Below, piece after piece: positions 15,470 to 15,513 of a stretch of DNA of 15,513 nt; positions within the stretch are counted from its first letter, which is position 1; every line of letters starts with the position of its first letter. A program made the translations under genes and the position numbers. The stretch comes from an uncultured Ruminococcus sp. (lineage in GTDB: Bacteria > Bacillota > Clostridia > Oscillospirales > Ruminococcaceae), in the NCBI GenBank assembly GCA_945876405.1, contig CAMCOJ010000013.1, positions 1 through 15,513 on the forward strand, read 5' to 3'. The notes under the pieces were generated by a model. That model was not told the origin of the DNA. It did not search any database and saw only the letters and a program-made list of their open reading frames with translations.

Positions 15470-15513
15470 CTGTCTCTTATACACATCTCCGAGCCCACGA
15501 GACAGGCAGAAAT
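15470..15513 (+). other. Illumina Nextera adapter and index read-through (non-biological)
   Basis: Positions 15470-15488 read CTGTCTCTTATACACATCT, the Nextera transposase mosaic-end sequence. Positions 15489-15503 read CCGAGCCCACGAGAC, the read-2 side of the adapter. The eight bases AGGCAGAA at 15504-15511 match Nextera i7 index N703 from memory, and the final AT fits the start of the P7 arm. The segment lengths (19+15+8+2) account for exactly the last 44 bases. Confidence 0.98.

Noticed and set aside
15304..15513. The deaminase as a pseudogene or a novel fusion protein
   Set aside because: The change in sequence coincides exactly with the first base of a Nextera adapter, so it is a contig-end artefact rather than mutation or fusion.

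Overview
The window looks like a chromosomal segment of a Gram-positive, spore-lineage Firmicute, most likely a gut or rumen Clostridia member of the Ruminococcaceae/Oscillospiraceae type. The evidence is a GlgC/GlgD pair (GlgD is a Firmicutes subunit), a spoIIE homologue, strong Shine-Dalgarno sites, frequent GTG/TTG starts, tight gene packing and moderately AT-rich DNA. The genus is an inference from gene content. I see no insertion sequences, tRNA or rRNA genes, phage genes or CRISPR arrays.

Layout. (1) Positions 1-6100, + strand, hold a polyamine operon: speD (5' end cut off by the window), speA-type decarboxylase, speE, speB, a carboxynorspermidine/carboxyspermidine dehydrogenase and nspC. 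Gaps run from 39 nt to a 14-nt overlap. A strong hairpin at 6101-6136 ends it and also serves the convergent operon. (2) Positions 6138-11975, - strand, hold a glycogen synthesis operon, glgB-glgC-glgD-glgA in transcription order, with a promoter and a perfect Spo0A-box sequence upstream of glgB. (3) Positions 12188-14191, - strand, hold spoIIE, a membrane PP2C-type sporulation phosphatase. (4) Positions 14318-15181, - strand, hold ksgA (rsmA) with its own terminator. (5) From 15304, + strand, a dCMP deaminase-like gene begins but is cut after 55 codons.

How the genes work together. The polyamine operon can convert arginine to agmatine and then putrescine. It then encodes two separate ways to spermidine: SpeD/SpeE (decarboxylated AdoMet as aminopropyl donor) and the dehydrogenase/NspC pair (aspartate semialdehyde as donor). 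The glg operon makes ADP-glucose, polymerises it and branches it; no phosphorylase gene follows glgA here. The Spo0A-like box before glgB and the neighbouring spoIIE suggest, without proving, a link between glycogen storage and sporulation.

The last 44 bases (15470-15513) are not biological. They match the Illumina Nextera read-through adapter, followed by what I recognise as an i7 index (AGGCAGAA, N703) and the first two bases of the P7 arm. The contig end is therefore an untrimmed library artefact, and the last deaminase codons must not be read as protein. No single undescribed system stands out. The best leads are the doubled spermidine pathway, the Spo0A box, and a glycogen synthase without the usual N-terminal lysine.
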